Source of the DNA: Rubripirellula lacrimiformis
Lineage (GTDB): Bacteria > Planctomycetota > Planctomycetia > Pirellulales > Pirellulaceae
DNA length: 64,000 nt
Assembly: GCF_007741535.1 (NCBI RefSeq)
Contig: NZ_CP036525.1
Location: forward strand, 1,612,001 to 1,676,000
Direction: 5' to 3'
Every line of letters starts with the position of its first letter. Position 1 is the stretch's first letter. The position numbers were made by a program, and so were the translations under genes. The notes beneath the pieces are model-generated. The model did not search any database. It worked only from the letters and a program-made list of their open reading frames with translations, and was not told the DNA's origin. This document shows positions 51,347 to 61,198 of the stretch, one piece after another.

Positions 51347-54010
51347 TCAGGCGGCGTCTACGGGGGGCCGGAAACGGATCGTGGTCGCTTCGCGTTCGCT
51401 AGCCGACGCGTCGTTTCTGGCTGTGACGCTGTCGGGGTCGGGCGAACCCATCCACTGGGGATCGCCTTGGCTGTACAGCACCGTCGCCGGTTCGGTGGGG
51501 TCTTCTTGGCACTGCAGCGCGTGATAGATCAAGGACGATGCCGTTCGGGTCGCAAACGCTTTTTTGCTCGTCGGCTGGATCACGATTCGCAGCGATTGGC
51601 GAGCACGAGTCATGGCGACGTACAGCAGGCAGAGCGCTTCGGTCATGGCACCCTCGGCTTGGCGACCAAACGCGCGTTGCCAAGTCGCCGGCAAAAAGTG
51701 CCAGGACGCGCTGCCGATGTAACGCGACAATCCCTTCGGTGGCGAACTGGGGGTGTCGATGTCCGGCACGCAACCGCCGCGGGCGCGAGTCAACGCGCCA
51801 TCGAGTTCCGGCAGGATCACGGCATCAAATTCCAGTCCTTTGGATTGGTGAACCGTCATCACGCGGACCGGCGCCGCTTGCGGACGTTCGACTCGTTTCT
51901 CGCGAACCATCCGGACAAAGTCACGCAGCCGCGGCGCGGGGTTCTGCTGATACCCGAGTGCCAGACTGGTCAGTTGTTTCAATCGTAGTGTTTCGCGAGC
52001 ATCACATAGTGGCGCCAATTGGCCCGCCAGGAATTCAATCGTTTCCGGGATTCCTCGGTCATCACACATCGCACGCACGAAGTCCGCGCCAAAACCGGGC
52101 ACCTTGGCCAACGGGGTTGCCGAAATGTGGAACGCCCATCGTCCATCGCCGGGATGTTCCGCCATCATGAGCGCCGACAGCACCATTTCGACGGCTGCCG
52201 AATCGGTCAGCGGGTTTCCACCCTCTTGGCTGACATCGACGTCCATTTGTTCCAACAGGTAGATCAGCTGGGCGACACCACGATTGGTGCGAGTCAGGAT
52301 GCCGATCGATCGGTCCGGGTTGGCGGCATTGATCTCGGCAGCGATGCGGGCTGCGTCTTCGAAACACGCCCGTTGGCGAGCTGCCGAATCACCGTTTTCA
52401 ACTGCGCTGCAGGTTTCCAGTTGAAAGTGGCCTGGCAGATCCGATTTGGCGGTCGAGTGAACTGGGAATCGCCGTGCGAAGTCACGCACTGCGACCGCTT
52501 CGTACATCGCTTTGTCAGTCGGGTCGCGGGAATCTGCGGCGTCACAGATCGAATGACGCCCCAGGTTTTTGAATGTTTCGTTGACGGCGTCGACAACAAC
52601 GGGGCTGCTGCGAAAACTGGTGTTCTGTTCGACCTCGGTGATCCCCGGGACCTCGTCGGCGACCGCATCAAAGATCTCGGCCACACCACCACGCCACCCG
52701 TAAATGGCTTGCTTGGTATCGCCGACACAAAAGAACGACTTGGGGACGGTTCGTTCTTCGTCACCGGAATGGTTCTCACGCGGTGATTCCACCGCGGCAC
52801 AGCGCATCGCCATCGGTCGCAGTACACTCCACTGCACCGGAGAAGTGTCCTGGAATTCGTCCAGCAGCAAGTGGTCCACGGCGCCGTCCATCCGCTGTGC
52901 CAATGAATGTTGGTCCAGTCGCGAAAACTCTGCGGCCAACCGAATGGCGACGTCTTCGAATCCGATCGATCGACCGGACTGTTTCAGTTGTCCCACATGG
53001 TGATCGTAGGCACCGATGACCGTTCCGGTAGCTTCGTTCTGGGCACTCATTCGCGACAGCACATCCGATTTGGCCGCCGCGTAGGCAACATCGAATGCTT
53101 CGTCAACGCCTTCGGGGAACGGAGCCCGGTAATACAGCACTTCGCCATGGCTCCGACGCGCCGACGCAATGTTGGCAATCATGGTGTCGCCGGCGAACGC
53201 ATCAAACTGCCGCAGTTCCAGGACTTCGGCCATCTTTTCCAGTTTGTCGCGATGCCGTTTCTGTTTGGGTTGGGCCATCCGCATCACACCCGCCGCACGG
53301 GTGATCTCGGCCGATTCGGGCAGTTTCGGAGCGATCAATTTCTTCCACACATCCGGTCCGGCGAGCCGTTGGCTACCGTAGGCAGCCTCGACCACCTGCA
53401 ACAGTTCGCGGGCGATCGATCGCTTGATGTCTCCTTTGCCCAGCATCGATAGGACGGCCATCATTTCGCCACGGTCCAGCATCGCGATGACGGAATCGAC
53501 GGCCCGTTCGCGAAGCCATGCCTCTTCGATTTCGTCGGTCAATCGCCAAGCCGGTGGCAGGCCTAGTTCGAACGGGAACGATCGGGCTAGTTGCGAAAAC
53601 AGACTGTCTAGCGTGCAGATCCGAAGCCGGTGAATGTTCTTCAGCAAGGTCTCTAGCAGCTTTAGACAAACGCTACGCGGCAATGTGGGGATACCGACCT
53701 GTTGGCGCAGCGCGTCCAGGGCATCGGGATCCGATTCGTCGGCCGCCCGTGCCAGCGACAGTAGCACCCGTTCCAGGATCTCGCCCGCAGCTTTGCGTGT
53801 GAACGTGGTGGCAAGGATCGTTTCGGGCGCGGCACCCTGCAACAGGATTCGAAGCAGGCGCGCCGTCAATCGATACGTCTTTCCGGTTCCGGCCGATGCG
53901 CGGACAAGGGTAGGACGCAGATTGCCATCGTCCATCGAATCACTCTTGGGGCTAGGTTTGGCGGTCGTCGAAAGTGAATTCACGTCGATGTTGGGTTGAG
54001 AGTCCGTCAT
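51347..54010 (-). CDS. UvrD/AddA-like superfamily 1 helicase
   Basis: An 887-aa helicase. Walker A ASAGTGKT is at about residues 38-45, motif Ia ILATTFTRKAAGEILERV follows, and Walker B is LLLDEFQDTSP. Motif III is FFCVGDTKQAIYGWRGG, and motifs V-VI are VMTVHQSKGLEFDAVILPEL and LLYVAMTRARQSLRIVIQP. The layout is that of the AddA/RexA subunit of an end-resecting helicase-nuclease. It ends after motif VI and lacks the C-terminal PD-(D/E)XK nuclease of canonical AddA (about 1200 residues). Nuclease activity may rest with the upstream gene, which it overlaps by four bases. It probably acts in double-strand break repair and in attack on foreign DNA. Confidence 0.85.
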   Translation of the reverse strand: MTDSQPNIDVNSLSTTAKPSPKSDSMDDGNLRPTLVRASAGTGKTYRLTARLLRILLQGAAPETILATTFTRKAAGEILERVLLSLARAADESDPDALDALRQQVGIPTLPRSVCLKLLETLLKNIHRLRICTLDSLFSQLARSFPFELGLPPAWRLTDEIEEAWLRERAVDSVIAMLDRGEMMAVLSMLGKGDIKRSIARELLQVVEAAYGSQRLAGPDVWKKLIAPKLPESAEITRAAGVMRMAQPKQKRHRDKLEKMAEVLELRQFDAFAGDTMIANIASARRSHGEVLYYRAPFPEGVDEAFDVAYAAAKSDVLSRMSAQNEATGTVIGAYDHHVGQLKQSGRSIGFEDVAIRLAAEFSRLDQHSLAQRMDGAVDHLLLDEFQDTSPVQWSVLRPMAMRCAAVESPRENHSGDEERTVPKSFFCVGDTKQAIYGWRGGVAEIFDAVADEVPGITEVEQNTSFRSSPVVVDAVNETFKNLGRHSICDAADSRDPTDKAMYEAVAVRDFARRFPVHSTAKSDLPGHFQLETCSAVENGDSAARQRACFEDAARIAAEINAANPDRSIGILTRTNRGVAQLIYLLEQMDVDVSQEGGNPLTDSAAVEMVLSALMMAEHPGDGRWAFHISATPLAKVPGFGADFVRAMCDDRGIPETIEFLAGQLAPLCDARETLRLKQLTSLALGYQQNPAPRLRDFVRMVREKRVERPQAAPVRVMTVHQSKGLEFDAVILPELDGALTRARGGCVPDIDTPSSPPKGLSRYIGSASWHFLPATWQRAFGRQAEGAMTEALCLLYVAMTRARQSLRIVIQPTSKKAFATRTASSLIYHALQCQEDPTEPATVLYSQGDPQWMGSPDPDSVTARNDASASEREATTIRFRPPVDAA

Positions 54011-57000
54011 GATGGGTTCTCCGCTGCGTCCATCGCGTCGGCTGCTGCCATCATTCGGCTGGCGACATCGGTCTGCAGGATCATCGAATAGTCATCGAAG
54101 TCGACTGATCCGGACGTGGGAGCAAATTCTTTGGCCCAGATTCCACGAATGCAATCGTGGATGATCTGTTCGGCTTGGTCCATCAGCGGTTCAGGAAACT
54201 CGGCCAAATTGATGCGAGTTTCGTCATCCTTTTCGCTGACGTTGAAGTATCCCAACGCGACTTCGCGTGGCGGCGCCTCGATCCCCAGAAACGGAATCAT
54301 CATTCGATAAAGTGGCAATTGCAGGTCGATCCAACGGAGTCCCGAAGCGGTCTTTTCCAAGTGTTTCTTTTCGGGTTTATGGCCGTGCGTTTTGTAGTCC
54401 AGGATGGCCCACCGATCGGTCGCGGCGTGATGATCGATGCGATCAAACCGGCCTCGCAGCCCCATCCATTTTCCATCGACTTCGATGCCGGACCCGTCTT
54501 TTTCGCTGACAGAGGCTTCGGATGCGTGGATCGTCCAACCGGCCGCCCTGCGTTCGGCCTGGGCGACGGCGACCGCCTGCAGTCGTCGCTCGGCTTGGGC
54601 GACTTGGATCGCGACCGCTGTGGATGCGTCGGATCCATAGAATTCGTCGGTGTATTCGTGCAAGTGTTCGATCAATCGCTTCGTAATACGGTCGGCACTT
54701 TCCTCGTCCCGATCGCTGGATTCGCCGAATCGTTCTAGCGCGCCGTGGACCAGGTCGCCGAACTGGTTGGCTGCCAATTCCGTGGTCGCATCATCCAGCG
54801 GTTTCAGACGCAGCACATGCCGCAGATAGAACCGGTAGGGACACGCCAAGTAGTCGCGAAACGCTGTCACGCTCATGGTTTTGACGATGTCATCGCTGCC
54901 CGAAAGATCGAACTCGGGAATCGGTAGACGCGACCCTTCGGACGGTGTTCCCGTGGTCGCCGGCGGTTGATCCCACTGATGATGAATCGGAAAACTTGGC
55001 CTTTGCTTTTCAAGCAACATGCGAACGCGTCGCGCTGAATCCTTGGCCGGCGCAGCCGCCAACAACCGGCTTGGCGGAGTCGGTGATCCATCGGCGCCGG
55101 ACTTGCCGACGATGAAACGAATGTCTTGGCGAGTGGAAAGCATCAGATGCATCGCATACACGTCGCGGGCATAACGACGATCGTTGTCCATCATTCGCAG
55201 CTTGGTGCGCAGCGAACCGGGCAGAAACGGGTCCGCCGTGGTGGCGCCGGGGACGAATGGATGGTTCAGACCGACAACGGTCATCGCGGGCGAATCGTCC
55301 AGAGCCAAGTCCAACCAGCCTAGGATTTCGACGTCGTCCGGTTTCGCGGTGCCGACAATTCGAACATCGCCAAGTCGAACGGCCAGCATTTCGATCGCCG
55401 CGGCGCCAGGCATCTCCAGGTCCAAGCCATCATTCAGATCGACAAAACGCTGGATCAATTTCAGGGCTGCATCCAGCGCGATCGACGTGCGACTGCGATC
55501 GGCGCCGGAATCAATCGCGGGATCCGATTCACCATCGGTGTCCGGTTCCTGGTCGGTGACTGCTTCGATCGGATCGGCCTTCGTTTCGCTCGCGCCGACT
55601 GGACCAGCGTCAAAATCGGTGGGCTCCAGATTTGCGGAGTCCAGATCCACGGATTCGGGATCCGTCGGTTCGTCGATGCCATACAAAGATCGCAGCCATT
55701 GGCCGATCCATTGGCTCCACTGTGCGATCGGTCGTTCCCCCCCCCCGCCGGTTGAAACGATGCCGCCGGTCGATGCCGATCCACCACTTGATGCGGCAAA
55801 GGGGGCCAGCCACTTTTCGATTTGTTTCGCCATTGCGATCGCCAACGGCGCCGACTCGACCGCTTTGGGAGGCAGCGGTTTGTCGATGCGAACCGGAAAG
55901 TGATCACCCAGCAAACGATCTAGCTGTGTCAGCCAGCGGTCCGCGTTGGGTTCACCCAGTTCGGCAGTGATCCATCGGTTCACATCGGCATGGCGTACCA
56001 AGGCGGCGAGGGATTGCCAGGTTCGCCGCTGCAGGTGAGTGGCGGTCAGGCTAAGCAATCGGCCAATCGACGTTTGCGAAACGGTCCATCCGACTTGCCG
56101 AAAAGTGTGAACGCCGCATCCGCGAAGGTGCATTTCAATCGGGCCAACCTGGGTCGGGTCGGTCACGCCCACGGTGACTTGGTCTGCCGAATAGCGATCG
56201 GCGAATTCGGCCAAGGTTTCCGACACCGCTTGCGCTTGATCGGCCACGTCGCCGGCCGAAACCAAGTGCACATCCAATAAAGGCAGCTGATGTTCGATCC
56301 AGCGATCGGTCACAACGCAGCCGAATTCGTCAAAGTGATCGGCTTGGGATGGTGGGGCCGCAATGATCGAAAAGACTTCGCTGTCCAAATTCCGCAACAT
56401 CGAAATCAACGCGTCGCTGAGATCGCTGGTGCCGATCAATACGACCGATTTGCGAGTTTGGCAGCGCTCGTCGACCAACGCCAACCGGCGCTGGGCATGC
56501 GGGTCGGACACGCCGGCTTCGTCCAACGCCAACAGGTAACGCTTGCAGACATGGTCCAACAGTTTCCAGCGTCGCTTCTCGGACTCCGATTCAGCAGCCT
56601 CGTGAACATCGTGGAACGACAGCCCGCTGGCGGCAAGTTCTTCGTGCAGCCGACGCAACATCCCGGCCAGTTCTAGCCATGGCGACAAGGGTTCGGGGGG
56701 CGGGACCACCGGAATCAGTGGGCTCAGTTCATCGGATCGCAATTGGCGAAGAACGTTGGCCCAGGCAAGCGTTTGTTCGAATTCCAACGCCAGCGGCAAT
56801 GTCGGTTCGTACAACCGTTCGGCCAACTGACCGATCGTGATCATTTCGGGGCGGCGAAAGGATTGCCCGTTTGCAGCCGCATGCCGCTTGAGTTGTTCGC
56901 CCAATCGATCCGCCGCGCGCGACGACGGCAGCACGCACAACAACCCGGACAGGTCCAACGCCGCGCCATCGGAAAAACGGTTCGCCAACCAGTCGACCGT

Positions 57001-57066
57001 GTTGTTCAACAGCGGTTGGTCCCATCCGACATAGACGCTTTCACAGGATGTGGAGAATAGTTTCAC
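54007..57066 (-). CDS. AddB-like nuclease/inactivated helicase subunit
   Basis: A 1019-aa protein. The N-terminal part resembles the UvrD-like fold without motif I (LCVLPSSRAADRLGEQLKRH). The C-terminal third carries the PD-(D/E)XK nuclease: MSVTAFRDYLACPYRFYLRH, FGDLVHGALERF, then RGRFDRIDHH and WAILDYKTHG at about residues 865-890, which supply the Asp and Glu/Asp-x-Lys residues. A disordered, acidic stretch (about 440-520) rich in Asp, Pro and Ser interrupts the middle. Only the Cys of ACPYRF is seen from the four-Cys iron-sulfur site of AddB, so the cluster is probably absent. It overlaps the helicase gene by four bases and comes first, the standard addB-addA order. Confidence 0.82.
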   Translation of the reverse strand: MKLFSTSCESVYVGWDQPLLNNTVDWLANRFSDGAALDLSGLLCVLPSSRAADRLGEQLKRHAAANGQSFRRPEMITIGQLAERLYEPTLPLALEFEQTLAWANVLRQLRSDELSPLIPVVPPPEPLSPWLELAGMLRRLHEELAASGLSFHDVHEAAESESEKRRWKLLDHVCKRYLLALDEAGVSDPHAQRRLALVDERCQTRKSVVLIGTSDLSDALISMLRNLDSEVFSIIAAPPSQADHFDEFGCVVTDRWIEHQLPLLDVHLVSAGDVADQAQAVSETLAEFADRYSADQVTVGVTDPTQVGPIEMHLRGCGVHTFRQVGWTVSQTSIGRLLSLTATHLQRRTWQSLAALVRHADVNRWITAELGEPNADRWLTQLDRLLGDHFPVRIDKPLPPKAVESAPLAIAMAKQIEKWLAPFAASSGGSASTGGIVSTGGGGERPIAQWSQWIGQWLRSLYGIDEPTDPESVDLDSANLEPTDFDAGPVGASETKADPIEAVTDQEPDTDGESDPAIDSGADRSRTSIALDAALKLIQRFVDLNDGLDLEMPGAAAIEMLAVRLGDVRIVGTAKPDDVEILGWLDLALDDSPAMTVVGLNHPFVPGATTADPFLPGSLRTKLRMMDNDRRYARDVYAMHLMLSTRQDIRFIVGKSGADGSPTPPSRLLAAAPAKDSARRVRMLLEKQRPSFPIHHQWDQPPATTGTPSEGSRLPIPEFDLSGSDDIVKTMSVTAFRDYLACPYRFYLRHVLRLKPLDDATTELAANQFGDLVHGALERFGESSDRDEESADRITKRLIEHLHEYTDEFYGSDASTAVAIQVAQAERRLQAVAVAQAERRAAGWTIHASEASVSEKDGSGIEVDGKWMGLRGRFDRIDHHAATDRWAILDYKTHGHKPEKKHLEKTASGLRWIDLQLPLYRMMIPFLGIEAPPREVALGYFNVSEKDDETRINLAEFPEPLMDQAEQIIHDCIRGIWAKEFAPTSGSVDFDDYSMILQTDVASRMMAAADAMDAAENPS

Positions 57067-57477
57067 AGCAAATTTGTTTCACGAAGGGAGCATGTTCATG
57101 GTTGGTCTGCATTCATACGTCTGATCGTGTTTCTTTGGTAAGAGCGAATCGAGCAGACGCTTTGGTATCCATGCAGCCTATGCGGTTCTTTGTTTCGTGG
57201 CGAAATTCGATTGTCGGACACCGTTTTGACACGTTTGGTCCATCGGAGCCATGTTTCGCCAAAAAAACTTTTCAGCGGTCGGTCGTGAGCCAAAATCAGC
57301 GGAATGGGTCGGGAAATCACGGTGTTTGTGCAACTGCCAGGTAGGCATCTGTCCATCGGTAGGGTTTGGCTAGTCAGGAAAAATTTGCGGGTCGTATTGA
57401 ATGTTCGGGCATGGATAGCCGATAGAAGCGACTAGGAGTTCCCACAGAACTAGCCGTGCGCATGGAGGCGCACAGAC
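57067..57477. other. Divergent intergenic region
   Basis: About 410 bases between the AddB-like gene and the TIGR03546 gene, so it should contain two promoters. I see no further gene. A small hairpin near the start of the downstream gene is listed separately. Confidence 0.4.
57456..57473 (+). promoter_or_regulatory. Hairpin overlapping the Shine-Dalgarno of the TIGR03546 gene
   Basis: GTGCGC (57456-57461) and GCGCAC (57468-57473) enclose the loop ATGGAG. The Shine-Dalgarno GGAGG (57464-57468) lies in the loop and first stem base, nine bases before ATG 57478. It could hold the site open or modulate translation. A stem of six GC-rich pairs could form by chance. Confidence 0.4.
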
Positions 57478-58401
57478 ATGATTCTTTGGACAATCAAACT
57501 GTTCACCACTCTCCGGCGAGCGATCGCCGGACGACGTTATCCACACCAACTTGCTTGGGCGGTCGCTTTTGGCTTGCTACTCGGGATCATCCCGCATGGC
57601 AATCTGCTGGCTGTCTTGCTGTTGATCCTTGTGCTGTCGTTGAAACTGAATCACGCCGCTGCCGGTTTGACGGCGATCGGTGTGTCGTTCTTGGCCGCAA
57701 AGCTGGATCCACTGTCGCATGAAGTTGGCAATACGGTGTTAACCAACCCTGCATGGGCCGACACGTTGGCCAGTCTGTGGGCGTTGCCAATGGTTCCCTG
57801 GACCGACCTGAACAACACTGTGGTGATGGGCAGCTTTCTGATCGGGGCGGCGGCGCTATTGCCGGTGTTCCTGATCACGTATCCCGTCTTTCGGATGTTC
57901 CGACCGGCCGACGAAGAAGCCGAAGCCGACGTCGCGGTTGTCCCCAGCAAGGCGTCCGAACGTTCGTCTGCGGCGGGTACCGAATCGGGCCGTCATCCGG
58001 AATTTCATCCGGTGGCCGTCATCGATCGTGGGCATCCCTCCGTCGCTCGACCCCATCAGGCTCCGCTGCCAGCGACCGATCCCATGGATCGACCGCAGGC
58101 GTCGTCGAACCTGGTAGATCAACCAACACGGTCGCAGTACACCGAATCGGGACACCGGATCGATTTCCAAGAATTGGATTCACCCGCTGGCGGCGAAGAG
58201 CGTCAAGTTGCGGTGGAAACACGAATCGAAGTCATTCGGATCAAGGAAGCTTCGTCCGAACCTTCGCACTATGGTGCACCGCCGGTTGACCCTACGGGGC
58301 AGCCCGCAACCGCCAAATATGACGACAACCAACCGATGGACGAAGCACTGAATTATCTGCTGCGTCAATTGCGTGACTCACAGCAAAGGAAATCGGCATG
58401 A
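57478..58401 (+). CDS. TIGR03546 family membrane protein
   Basis: A 307-aa protein with four or more hydrophobic helices in the first 140 residues (LAWAVAFGLLLGIIPHGNLL, AVLLLILVLSLKLNHAAAG, VMGSFLIGAAALLPVFLITY). A long Glu/Ser/Pro-rich cytoplasmic tail follows. The helices resemble the DUF2062-like TIGR03546 family, found next to TIGR03545 in several phyla, which is exactly the arrangement here. The last four bases overlap the ATG of the TIGR03545 gene. The role of the pair is unknown. The AsmA-like nature of the partner suggests envelope or lipid transport. Confidence 0.85.
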   Translation: MILWTIKLFTTLRRAIAGRRYPHQLAWAVAFGLLLGIIPHGNLLAVLLLILVLSLKLNHAAAGLTAIGVSFLAAKLDPLSHEVGNTVLTNPAWADTLASLWALPMVPWTDLNNTVVMGSFLIGAAALLPVFLITYPVFRMFRPADEEAEADVAVVPSKASERSSAAGTESGRHPEFHPVAVIDRGHPSVARPHQAPLPATDPMDRPQASSNLVDQPTRSQYTESGHRIDFQELDSPAGGEERQVAVETRIEVIRIKEASSEPSHYGAPPVDPTGQPATAKYDDNQPMDEALNYLLRQLRDSQQRKSA

Positions 58402-60152
58402 TTCGCTGGCGTTTTGTATTGACCCGGTTGATCGTGGTCGTAGCCGTCGTGTTCCTGCTTGGGTGGGGACTGGGGCCACTTGCCAAATACATCACCGTGC
58501 GTGGTGTGGAAATGGTCACCGGCGCAAAGGTTGAAATCGCACAGACCAGCGTGGGACTGTTCCCGCCATCGGTCCACTATGAAGACGTGCGGATCGCTGA
58601 TCCACGCGACGACAAAGAGATGCGAGACGCCATTCGTGCCGAGTCGGTTGACTTGGTGATCGATGGCCAAGCATTGATGCAGCGACGATGGGTCGCCAGC
58701 GATGGTCGCATCACAGGATTGCAAATCGGTTCACACCGCGAAACGTCGGGACACATCGAAACGACCGAAGTCGTTGACGATTCGGACGACGGACCATCCT
58801 TGTTGGGGCAACTGTTGGGCGCCCAAGTCGACAAGCTGGGGGATCAAGCCGAAGGCTTGGTCGACGACCTGGAAACGCTTCGCCGCAGCAAGCAGATTCG
58901 CCAACGCTGGGAAACCGAGTACGACGCGATGGTCGTTCGTGCTCGCCAACTAGAACAAAAAATTCGCAGCATCCGTGATCGTGCCCGCGGTATCGACAAT
59001 CCGCTTCGGGACTGGGTCGAAATCGAACGCACTTTGGCCGAGGCAAAAGCGGCTCGTGCCGACTTGGCCGCCGTACGCCAATCGATCGACGCTCTGCCCG
59101 GACGATTGCAATCGGACCTGGCGTCACTCGATGAAGCCAAGCAGATCGATATCGCCAAAGTCGATCAGTACGTCCCTGGTGACCTCAGCAACGCGTCGGA
59201 CTTTGGTGTCGAAATCATTACCGATGCCGTCCGCGATCAGATCCAGCAAATCAAATCCTATTTGGACGGTGGACGAGCACTCGCCAACTACACCGTGGTC
59301 GCACCGGAAAGCGTTCGAGTCCGCGGAGTCGATCATGACTTGGAACGTGTCTCGAAACCCAACCTGATGATCCGACACTGCGAGGTCAGCGGACTGATGC
59401 GTGCCAGCGGCAACGTCTATTCGATGACCGGGATGGTCGACAACATGACGCCCACTCCGGAATTGTTGGGCGAACCAACCAGAGCCCGTTTGCGTTTGGA
59501 AGGCCCCGAAGTGGTCCGTGTCGAATACGTGCGCGACCGCCGCAACCATGCCAACGTGGATTTGGTCACCCTGCACTGGCCCGAAATGGAAGCCAAGTCG
59601 ATGCGGATCGGCAACCCTGCCGAAGCCGGTTTGGCGATCAACGGTGGCAAGCGTGAACTGTGGGTCCAAGTTCGCACCGAAGGCGATCTGATCGAGGGTC
59701 GACTGGTCAGCAAACAAACGGGCGTTCAAATGGACCTGAACGTTGATCCAAAGTTCAACGACGCCGCCGGTGTGGTTTCCATGCGGGACAGTTTGGCGGC
59801 AGTGGATCGTATCGAGATCGATGCTAGCTTTGCTGGGACTTGGCGCGATATGGACATGAAGCTCAATACGAACCTGGGCCAGGTGATGCGACGGGCATCC
59901 CAGGACGCTATCGATGGCCAGATTCGCGAAACGAAGCAGAAGATGACGGCCAAGATCGAAAAGGCTCACGCCGAGCAAACGATTGCACTTCGCCAATGGC
60001 TTGGATCGCAGACGACCGAGGCTCGATCATTGTTGGCCAGTGCTGACAAGTCGATCGAGGAAATGAGCAGCAAAGTGCTATCGGAAGTCGGGGATGCGGA
60101 AGCTCTTCTGGGAAGCCGACTTCGCAGCGCACTGGAGAGCAAGCTCCGCTAA
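58398..60152 (+). CDS. TIGR03545 family protein (AsmA-like)
   Basis: A 584-aa protein with an N-terminal membrane anchor (FVLTRLIVVVAVVFLLGWGL). A first beta-rich domain, AKVEIAQTSVGLFPPSVHYE and then VDLVIDGQALMQRRWVASDG, is like the start of AsmA-type bridge proteins. A helical coiled-coil region (about 150-270) is followed by a beta-rich part (about 290-480) and a Lys/Glu-rich helical end. This matches TIGR03545, the usual neighbour of TIGR03546. It is coupled to that gene by a four-base overlap. The likely place is the periplasmic face of the inner membrane, perhaps in lipid or envelope traffic. A terminator follows it. Confidence 0.85.
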   Translation: MIRWRFVLTRLIVVVAVVFLLGWGLGPLAKYITVRGVEMVTGAKVEIAQTSVGLFPPSVHYEDVRIADPRDDKEMRDAIRAESVDLVIDGQALMQRRWVASDGRITGLQIGSHRETSGHIETTEVVDDSDDGPSLLGQLLGAQVDKLGDQAEGLVDDLETLRRSKQIRQRWETEYDAMVVRARQLEQKIRSIRDRARGIDNPLRDWVEIERTLAEAKAARADLAAVRQSIDALPGRLQSDLASLDEAKQIDIAKVDQYVPGDLSNASDFGVEIITDAVRDQIQQIKSYLDGGRALANYTVVAPESVRVRGVDHDLERVSKPNLMIRHCEVSGLMRASGNVYSMTGMVDNMTPTPELLGEPTRARLRLEGPEVVRVEYVRDRRNHANVDLVTLHWPEMEAKSMRIGNPAEAGLAINGGKRELWVQVRTEGDLIEGRLVSKQTGVQMDLNVDPKFNDAAGVVSMRDSLAAVDRIEIDASFAGTWRDMDMKLNTNLGQVMRRASQDAIDGQIRETKQKMTAKIEKAHAEQTIALRQWLGSQTTEARSLLASADKSIEEMSSKVLSEVGDAEALLGSRLRSALESKLR

Positions 60153-60251
60153 GTCGGCCGTCACCGCACGAAAGCTGGGGGCCAATCGACGCACTTCGAT
60201 CGAGGCGCCCTCTGGCAAACCGAATTGCAAGGCTCTACAAAAGAACCGTTG

Positions 60252-60287
60252 GTGGGTGTTGTCCGAGAGGATTTCACCCACTTTTTT
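60252..60287 (+). terminator. Intrinsic terminator of the TIGR03546-TIGR03545 operon
   Basis: GTGGGTG (60252-60258) and CACCCAC (60275-60281) form a 7-bp stem with a 16-base loop, followed directly by six T (60282-60287). It lies 100 bases after the TIGR03545 stop. Confidence 0.75.
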
Positions 60288-60325
60288 ATGGTTTTGGCCA
60301 AGCGGTCGATTTCGCAGGTGGTGAT

Positions 60326-61180
60326 ATGAAGTGGCGTGGACGTCGGCAAAGTGAAAACATGGTCGATCGCCGCGGTGTCAGTGGAGGCACCGTAGTCGGA
60401 GGCGGAATTGGCATCCTGATCTTGGCGATGATCGTCGGCCTGTTAGGGGGCGATCCGCGGCAAGTGATGCAGCAGGCCAACCAAGGCGCCGCCCAAGCTC
60501 CGGCGGCCGGCGAAGGCGCCGAACTGTCGCAATTGGACATCGATCGAGGCGAGTTCGTCGCCACGGTGCTGGCCGATACCGAAGATGTCTGGACAGAATT
60601 GTTTTCCCAAAGTGGGCTGGTCTACGAAAAGCCTCAGCTGGAATTGTTCCAGCACGGCACGCAAACCGCCTGTGGATCGGCGACCTCGGCCGCCGGCCCG
60701 TTCTATTGTCCTGCTGACCGCAAGGTCTATCTGGATACGGCGTTCTTTGACCAATTGGCCCAGCAACTCAACGCGCCCGGCGATTTTGCACAGGCTTATG
60801 TGGTCGCCCACGAAGTCGGTCACCACGTCCAGAACCTGCTAGGCAAAACATCCGAGCTGGATCAGATGCGGCGTCGGCTGTCCGAAGTCGAATACAACAA
60901 ACAGTCGGTGCGTTTGGAATTGCAGGCTGACTTCTACGCTGGCGTCATGTTCCATCACGCCCAGCGACAGAAGGGGATCTTGGAAGAAGGCGACATCGAA
61001 GAAGGCCTGCGAGCCGCCGCGGCGATCGGCGACGACACGCTTCAAAAGAGAAGCCGGGGAACCGCCAACCAAGAAAGCTTCACGCACGGCACCAGCGAAC
61101 AACGCGTGCGTTGGTTCATGAAGGGCCTGCAAACCGGCGACCCCGAACAGGGCAACACGTTCGAAGTCCAACAGCTGTAG
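60326..61180 (+). CDS. YpfJ-type neutral zinc metallopeptidase
   Basis: A 284-aa protein. The N-terminal 40 residues include one membrane helix (GGTVVGGGIGILILAMIVGLL). The metallopeptidase domain (PF04228-like) carries the zinc site AHEVGHHVQNLLG (HExxH), with a downstream Glu in RLELQADFYAGVMFHHA as third ligand. CGSATSAAGPFYCPADRKVY is the family's Cys-bearing region, and the C-terminus has SFTHGTSEQRVRWFMKG. The membrane anchor would place the domain outside the inner membrane. It was chosen from ATG 60326, shortly after the terminator of the operon before it. It ends 18 bases before the tandem array. The substrate is unknown. Confidence 0.9.
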   Translation: MKWRGRRQSENMVDRRGVSGGTVVGGGIGILILAMIVGLLGGDPRQVMQQANQGAAQAPAAGEGAELSQLDIDRGEFVATVLADTEDVWTELFSQSGLVYEKPQLELFQHGTQTACGSATSAAGPFYCPADRKVYLDTAFFDQLAQQLNAPGDFAQAYVVAHEVGHHVQNLLGKTSELDQMRRRLSEVEYNKQSVRLELQADFYAGVMFHHAQRQKGILEEGDIEEGLRAAAAIGDDTLQKRSRGTANQESFTHGTSEQRVRWFMKGLQTGDPEQGNTFEVQQL

Positions 61181-61198
61181 TCCGCAGCCGAATCGTTT

